This document shows, piece after piece, positions 57,718 through 64,000 of a stretch of DNA of 64,000 nt. Origin of the DNA: Diphasiastrum complanatum (taxonomy: Eukaryota; Streptophyta; Lycopodiopsida; Lycopodiales; Lycopodiaceae). Location of the stretch: NCBI GenBank assembly GCA_029204225.1, contig CM055092.1, positions 39,129,800 through 39,193,799 on the forward strand, in the 5' to 3' direction. The first letter of the stretch is position 1. Every line of letters begins with the position of its first letter. The position numbers were made by a program, and so were the translations under genes. The notes below the pieces were generated by a model that was not told the DNA's origin, did not search any database, and worked only from the letters and a program-made list of their open reading frames with translations.

Positions 57718-58347
57718 TTTGTAGACATAGAATTAGCAAAATTATGCTTGTAGAAACTCGTGGCAATTCACTTGCATTAATTGTAAGTGATCCATAGTGA
57801 CATGCAAGGCATGCACAAAGTGTAATGGACACATGCATGATGATTTGTACATTTCTAGTTAGAACTAGCACACTTGGAAAAAGTTGGTAGAGTTTTATGC
57901 ATGAGAAGTGACAAATGTCACATAGACTCTAGTTTTCACTTTAGATGTCATTAAATGATGGATGGATGTGGTTCTACCTCGAGCTACCTCAAACTCCATA
58001 AATATGTGTAGCTCTCCTCATATTTTGTGATGAAGAACCAAAGCTTTGTAGCTATCTTATGACATTTTGGATCCACACAATTTATGCTTGTTATCTCTCT
58101 ATCTTTCTCTCTCTAACTCGTGTTGAGGCTAATGCTAATACACTGATATCTTGTACTTTTGCTCATTATTAATTTATTGCTATCATATTCTGATGCTTAG
58201 CATGCTAGATTGTGATTAAGCCATACCTTCTGAACTAGATCTTGTTAATCAATCTAGAATCAGATTACTGTGCTAATCACAAAGCTTAATTAGATCCATC
58301 ATACTTGTGAGCATTCCCCACACGTGTGAAATCTGGAAATTTTGTCA
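57718..58347 (+). repeat. 5' LTR of element K, second part
   Basis: Resumes at tttgtagacatag and ends ...attttgtCA, matching 60965-61593. Confidence 0.9.
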
Positions 58348-58362
58348 TGGTATCAGAGCCAA
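58348..58362 (+). other. Primer-binding site of element K
   Basis: tggtatcagagccaa follows the LTR without a gap; initiator-Met tRNA type. Confidence 0.9.
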
Positions 58363-59150
58363 ATTGAGCTTTGCATGCTAACATCTCTGATTGTACAAGA
58401 AATTGAGAGCTAATTCAAGCAGAAAAGCAGTTTTGCACTTTTTCTCACCTTTCTTTGAAGTGTATTTGGATCAAGTCGGATTGGAACTGAATTTTCAGAC
58501 CTGAATAGTGAGTACGGAATTTTGGAATTCTGCACGTGTGATAATCAGAGATGTTCAGTCCCTTCTAATTCCTTGCTTGCAGACCCAAAGATAGTGGTGT
58601 TATAACTTGATGGAAAGTTTATGATCTGCACTTTTCATAGAAATTGAAACCAAATCAATCTGATGTGTCTATCAAGAGTTATAAGCTCTTAAAGAGGATA
58701 GGGATAGGTCCAAACCAAGTGACAGCATTTTGATTTGATTCAACCTTGCTTTGTTCTGAATCCATTGTTTTGAGCATCCTACACAAGAAACTGAAGATCA
58801 AGACTAAGTTTGAAGTAATTGAACACCCTTTGAACCTTTTGAGTGTCAATAGTGTTTTCTTTTGATACATTTCACACATGCCAAAAGTAGGATTCAAACT
58901 AGCCAAAGTGTCTCAATCCACTTTGTGTGTCTGATCTAGATAATTGTCTTGTGGAATATTTGAGATCCATCTCAAATATAGTTGCAAGTGTTTTACATAG
59001 GAAGGTAGTACATCCTTGAAAATACCTGTAGTGAAAGAGAGCATCAACTTTAAGTCTGATTGGAACAAGCAAACATATTGCAGTCCAATAACTGAGAAGT
59101 CTTCATCAAAATGTCACCTTTGGGAGGACATCTTCTATAAGCAAATGAAA
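58363..59150 (+). other. Leader of element K
   Basis: No reading frame; matches nothing else in the window that I can see. Confidence 0.5.
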
Positions 59151-60230
59151 GACTAAACACTTCTAATTACTCAATTTGGAAGTTCAGAATGGAGTCTATT
59201 TTGATACTCCAGGATCACTAATTGTGCTTATTTTATTTCTCATGAGGATCCAAAGGATGTATATGATGCACTCAACTCGAAGGAATGGTACATTGCCATG
59301 AAGGAGGAATATGATGCTTTGATTGCCAATAAGACATGGGAGCTTGTGGATCTTCCATCCAACAAGCACACCATTGGTTGCAACTGGGTTTTTTGAGTCA
59401 AGTATAATCAAGATGGCACAATCCACAAGTACAAGGCTAGACTTTGTGCTAAAGGTTTTGCTCAAGTTTATGGACTTGATTATGAGGAGATTTTGCTCCA
59501 GTTGAAAGATAGTATCAATTAGAATCATAATTTATGCTGCTTGTTTTTTCAATTGGCAAGTTCTTCAACTAGATGTCTCTAATGCATTTGTAAATGGATA
59601 TCTAGAAGAAGATATTTATATGGATCAGCCTATTGGGTTCATCCATGACAAAGACAAAGTTTGCTTGCTCTTCAAAAGTTTATATGGACTAAAGCAAGCT
59701 CCAAGGTCATGGTATTCTCAACTTAACACCTTTCTTGAGTCACTAGGATTTAATCTTAGTAACTATGATCCTTCCTTATATGTCAAATTTTTTGATAAAG
59801 ATATTGTCATCCTTCTTATTTATGTTGATGATATCATTCTGACAAGAAGTTGTATCAAGTTAGTTGAGGAAGCCAAGATTGCACTTGGAAAAGAATTCAA
59901 GATGCAAGATCTTGAAAAAATTCACTACATTCTAAGAATAGAGATTGACTTTCTTAAAGATAAAGCTTTTGTATGTCAATCCAAGTATGCTCTTTCAATG
60001 TTAAAATAGTTCAATATGCTAGATTGTAAGAGTATAGAAACTCCTATGGAGCAAAATGTAAAAGACCCTAACAAAGGTGATGAAAGATCCTTTGTGGACA
60101 TCACACTTTTTAGGAGTCTTATAGGCTCCTTAATTTGGCTCACAATAACTAGACCTGACATAAGCTTTAGAGTTCATCAGTTGAGCCAGGCTATGCAAAA
60201 TCCTACTATTTATCATTGAAAAATGGCCAA
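59151..60230 (+). pseudogene. copia gag stub fused to RT of element K
   Basis: A gag N-terminal stub (about 59155-59205, NYSIWKFRMESILIL) joins RT at about 59210. RT motifs: EDPKDVYDALNSKEWYIAMK, GCNWVF then a TGA, KYKARLCAKGFAQVYGLDYE, SLYGLKQAPRSWY and the active site IYVDDIIL (near 59818-59842), ending GSLIWLTITRPDISFRVHQL. A TAG at 60007-60009 and frameshifts near 59510 and 59615 break it. Protease and integrase are absent by deletion. Confidence 0.85.
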
Positions 60231-60790
60231 GAGAGTGCTTAGATATATATATCTTCAACTTTTGATTATGATTTATTGTATAAAAGTGAAGATCTTTCTA
60301 TTGTTGGTTATTCTGACTCAAATTTTGTAAGTGATAGAGCAAAACGAAAATCTACAAGTGCTTATGTCATATATCTTGGAGGAAACTTGATATCTTGGCT
60401 TTCCAAAAAGCAAGATACTATATCACTCTCATCGTGTGAAGCTGAGTATAAGGCACTCACTACAACAACAAAGGAAGTGCTTTGGATCGAGGTTACTAGT
60501 GGAGCTAAAGATAATAATGGAAGAGGACCTACCTATAATCATGTTTGACAACATTCCAGCCCAAGCCCTTGCCAACAACCCAATATTCCATGCAAGGAGC
60601 AAACATATTGAAGTTGCACATCACTTCGTGAGAGAGAAGCTCATTGGAGGGAAATCTACTTGGAGCACATCGACACATCATCTTGTATTACTGATATGCT
60701 CACCAAACCTTTGAGCAAAAGTTCTTTCATCAAGCATAGAGCCAATCTTGGAGTAATACCAAGATCCATGTTCAAGTCAATATAGATTGT
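60231..60790 (+). pseudogene. RNase H of element K
   Basis: VGYSDSNFVSDRAKRKSTSA, SWLSKKQDTISLSSCEAEYK, then in another frame ALANNPIFHARSKHIEVAHH. Ends with a purine tract (ttttaaaaggag) before the 3' LTR. Confidence 0.8.
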
Positions 60791-60802
60791 TTTTAAAAGG
60801 AG

Positions 60803-61593
60803 TGTTGAAATGGAAAAATAATCCATCTTGACTTTAGGCTTGCTACAAATATTGTACCATGCAAGTATAGTGTCCATAAATGCAAAATGCCAAGTTTGGC
60901 CTAGATAGAACTCGAGCTACATGGATATGTCATATCTAGATTGATGAGTACAACTTGCATATAGTTTGTAGACATAGAATTAGCAAAATTATGCTTGTAG
61001 AAACTCGTGGCAATTCACTTGCATTAATTGTAAGTGATCCATAGTGATATGCAAGGCATGCACAAAGTGTAAAGGACACATGCATGATGATTTGTACATT
61101 TCTAGTTAGAACTAGCACACTTGGAAAAAGTTGGTAGAGTTTTATGCATGAGAAGTGACAAATGTCACATAGACTCTAGTTTTCACTTTCAATGTCATTA
61201 GATGATGGATGGATGTGGTTCTACCTCGAGCTACCTCAAACTTCATAAATATGTGTAATCTCCTCATAATTTGTGATGAAGAACCAAAGCTTTGTAGCTA
61301 TCTTATGCCATTTTGGATCGACAAAATTTTTGTTTGTTATCTCTCTATCTTTCTCTCTCTAACTCGTGTTGAGGCTAATGCTAATACACTGATATCTTGT
61401 ACTTTTGCTCATTATTGATTTATTGCTATCATATTCTGATGCTTAGCATGCTAGATTGTGATTAAGCCATATCTTCTGAACTAGATCTTGTTAATCAATC
61501 TAGAATCAGGTTACTGTGCTAATCACAAAGCTTAATTAGATCCATGATACTTGTGAGCATTCCCCACATGTGTGAAATCTGAAAATTTTGTCA
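60803..61593 (+). repeat. 3' LTR of element K
   Basis: 791 bp, TGTTGAAATG ... TTTTGTCA. A TATA-like cataaatatgtg lies near 61242. Confidence 0.92.
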
Positions 61594-61637
61594 GATTTTA
61601 GGGCTACCTTTGTAACCGTAGTTGAGGCCATTGCAGT

Positions 61638-61860
61638 TGGGCTTTGGTCGTCGCTTGTGGACCGTAAAGGTTGACTTGCAGTTTCCTACGGTTGGCTTCG
61701 TTTGTTGATCGAGGTTTGGGGTTTGCGGTTTATTGCGGCCGTGGTCTGTCGGACTTCGTCATCATCCTCGTTCACATATGTCGCAATGCGGTTGCAGTAG
61801 TGGTGGATTGCGCTTTGCGGTCATAATCTATCGATGTTTTGTGTCCGGAAACTTCAATTT
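61638..61860. repeat. ACCGCA-rich dispersed repeat, copy 2 (inverted)
   Basis: Reverse complement of 4930-5160: here as TGCGGT-rich strand (tttgcggtttattgcgg, tgcggttgcag). Directly right of element K. Confidence 0.65.
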
Positions 61861-61870
61861 TTTTCACACA

Positions 61871-62157
61871 CATGGTAGCTGATAATACCACATGGTAGCT
61901 AATAATGGTACTTTTCAAAAAAAGCATTTGTAAACCTGTTCTATTGGATGTAGCTATTTCCTGTGATATATGGGGCTTCTTGTTAACTACCAAAAACTCA
62001 AAGGTGGGCATGATCGAGATATGTTTGAGTATGATTGAATTTCTGTGTGGTATGGACATTGCCCTCCAGACCCGGGTCTCAGAATGAATCTTGTATAATT
62101 GGGTTGTGCTCGGTTTTTATTAGTAACTTGTATAAATGGTCGTGAATACAATTGAAC
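61871..62157. other. Spacer or intron before the lipase exons
   Basis: No coding match; contains a duplicated acatggtagct(g/a)ataat word near 61870-61905. Confidence 0.4.
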
Positions 62158-62159
62158 AG

Positions 62160-62300
62160 GGGGGAGAGCATTGGGTACTGAATTCACCCAATGAATCGCT
62201 TGCTTTCATCCTTGCGGACTCTGGATTTGATGTATGGATCGGGAGTTTACGAGGCACGCAATGGAGCCAAGGACATTTGTATCTCAAACATGACAGCAGC

Positions 62301-62341
<41 letters not shown>

Positions 62342-64000
62342 GTTGGTTGTGAATAGCATTTAACAATGTATTGCCATTCGCACTGATTGCAGATCAGTTA
62401 TTGGGCTTGGACCTGGGATGAGCACTTATCCTATGATCTTCCTGCCGTGCTCCTATTGGTACGAGACACAACGGGATCTCCTGTTAAGTACATTTGGCAT
62501 TCGCAGGTGCTGTTTTACAGTGTGCACCCACGGTGCTTGAGTACTTGTCTCTGTATTTGTATCACACAAGCGGTTTTATGCGTTATCTGGACGAATGGTT
62601 CAGAAAGATACTAAATTCTATCAGAGAAATTGGATACATGTTCACAGAACCTGTCAGTGATATGTTCTTATTGATTTGCATTTCTTATATGAAACAGGGA
62701 ACTATAATTTTTCTGGCAGGTCTCACTCAATCCTCAGTTATGCAGTACGTCGATAAAGCAGCATTACTAGCGCCTATTGCCTACCTCAACCAAATGACGT
62801 CAATATTTGGCAATGCTGCTGCCCGACGTTTCATCGATCGAGTAAGTTACTTCCTGCATCCAAAACTTTTCCTTACAGTGGTATCTATATCATCTTATTT
62901 TTGTCTTCAGACCACCTCCTTTTCTAAGAGAATGCTTCGCAAAGCAATAATGCCGTCCACCTACAAATTGTGTATTTACTACTACAGTGCCACCTTGACG
63001 ATCAGAACGAGTGTTGTGGCAGTTTCTGTTGGATTTTGGTATCCAAGAGTTCATTACGTCCAAGTAAGTCCTCAGAACTTTCCCTTTGGCTTTTATCTAT
63101 CTTCCTAAATTGTCTCTACTTCCTACCTATTTTGCTAAATTTTTGCCTGAAGCAGCCTTTTACATATATAAGAGACTTCAAATCAAAGCAAGGTATGTCA
63201 CACAAGCATGAGAAAATTAAGGATCAGCGTCTTTCTCTAGATTACATCTTAACCTCGAGATCCTTCTAAACTATCTCTTCAGTGTTCCTGGCAAAGAGCT
63301 TATAAACCTCGGTTGTGCCCAGAACTTTTTGATTGCTCAGATCTCCTAACGGTTTTTACAGGTACGTACTTTGCAGTCAACTTTCCTGATAAGTAGTTCC
63401 TCATTCACTCGGGTAGCCTATTGCAAGTTTGATTGCATGTGATTGCTGTTCTCAAGATGCTTTTCCTTCTCTTCTGCTTCTGCGAGTTTTACTTGTTAGG
63501 TTCGTTAATTTCGTTTGAGTGTTCATTGAACTTCATTCACTATTTTCTCAGTGCAGCTGAATGTGAAAAATAAGGGATAAAGCAGACTCCTGCTGATGGA
63601 AGGACTAAGTCCATGATTTTGCACTTGCATGTCTTACTTTTTTCTTGGAAGCTCAAGCAGACTGGAAATTAACTAGGTATAGAGCATTTAAGTGCACAAG
63701 GGGGTTTCTTTTGAATTAGTAGATTTCTTCTTTGTTGTCACTATTTTGCAGGTCCAAACTGCTGTATCAATTCTTCTCGTTTACCATTTTATCTGCGATA
63801 TGAGCCTCAACCACATCAACAAAGAATATTGCGCACCTGTCACAAAGTACGTTTTAGAAATTGCTGTACCTTCCGTAGATATTCTGAAACGTAGCGAGTT
63901 CCATACTACATAGTGACGTGATTGTTAGGAGGTTATTTATTAACTTTCTTCTTTTTTAGAGTCAGCATTGTGTTTTATAATCGGTTAACTTTCATATAAC
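62160..64000 (+). pseudogene. Triacylglycerol/acid lipase (MPL1-type), partial, probably a pseudogene
   Basis: Exons recognised: 62160-62300 ([36 protein letters not shown]), 62393-62506 (YWAWTWDEHLSYDLPAVLLL), 62698-62841 (GTIIFLAGL, APIAYLNQMTSIFGNAAARR), about 63007-63061, 63283-63361 (DCSDLLTVFT) and 63752-63846 (PNCCINSSRLPFYLRYEPQP). Splice sites are GT-AG and the last two exons join in phase. The family hydrolyses acyl esters with a Ser-Asp-His triad. Oddities: the nucleophile elbow G-H-S-x-G reads W-H-S-Q-G; the exon near 63007 does not join in phase; the 63283 exon needs a frame change; no N-terminal exon (HG oxyanion loop) is found upstream. The C-terminal third lies beyond the window. 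A live gene with unusual exon edges is possible but less likely. Confidence 0.75.
62301..62338. repeat. (CT)n microsatellite at a splice donor
   Basis: About 18 CT units start with the GT at the end of the first recognised lipase exon. Confidence 0.9.

Larger units (their letters stand above)
55623..61593 (+). mobile_element. copia element K with split 5' LTR
   Basis: LTRs: 5' copy in two parts (55623-55783 and 57718-58347), 3' copy intact (60803-61593, 791 bp), TG...CA ends. Primer site at 58348, polypurine tract before 60803, flanks aattt / gattt (5-bp target duplication with one mismatch). Inside: gag start joined to RT and RNase H; protease and integrase deleted. A 1.93-kb block of foreign sequence splits the 5' LTR. 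Confidence 0.9.

Overview
The window looks like nuclear DNA of a seed plant with a large, repeat-rich genome. The evidence is dense LTR retrotransposon debris on both strands (Ty1/copia and Ty3/gypsy chromovirus types, mostly with initiator-Met-tRNA type primer sites), non-autonomous DNA transposons, AT-rich spacer, and two plant gene families with canonical GT-AG introns. There are no bacterial-type operons, rRNA, tRNA or CRISPR arrays. I cannot place the species.

Two host loci are recognisable. (1) A SOUL/heme-binding-protein gene lies on the minus strand. Exon 1 (about 35364-35593) and exon 2 (14445-14928) sit 20.4 kb apart, but their splice sites and codon phase match exactly and each supplies the half of the domain the other lacks. 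The intron is packed with transposons. (2) At the right edge (62160 to the window end, plus strand) are exons of an acid-lipase/triacylglycerol-lipase gene of the MPL1 type. It has a Trp in the nucleophile elbow, out-of-phase exons and no N-terminal exon, so it is probably a pseudogene.

Layout: 0.3-1.8 kb, an unclassified broken reading frame ending in LTR-like promoter/poly(A) sequence. 2.1-4.9 kb, a decayed copia element (+), followed by an ACCGCA-rich repeat that recurs inverted at 61.6 kb. 8.2-11.9 kb, a decayed copia element (-) with an in-frame 153-bp duplication in its protease. 14.4-35.6 kb, the SOUL gene; its intron holds a LINE-like ORF pair (15.8-17.5 kb), gypsy element A (17.68-28.6 kb), gypsy element B (20952-26113) inserted into A's reverse transcriptase with a perfect 5-bp target duplication, a copia fragment and a second copia gag sharing one LTR (28.6-31.1 kb), a 383-bp hAT-like MITE inside that gag, and an antisense gypsy-type LTR (31.8-32.3 kb).

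35.6-49.9 kb is a scramble of copia pieces. Two halves of what looks like one copia element (38.1-40.4 kb minus; 47.8-48.55 kb plus) each stop at an inverted copy of an unusual LTR with TTAGAATT...AATTCTAA ends, which suggests an inversion. 50-52.3 kb holds antisense gypsy gag-like ORFs with two CCHC modules. 55.6-61.6 kb is a copia element whose 5' LTR is split by a 1.93-kb block carrying a coiled-coil ORF and part of another LTR.

Nearly all mobile genes here are broken. Element B is the youngest dated insertion by LTR similarity (about 98%), but it lacks RNase H and so could only have moved with help in trans. I found no clearly new functional system; the most informative signals are structural.
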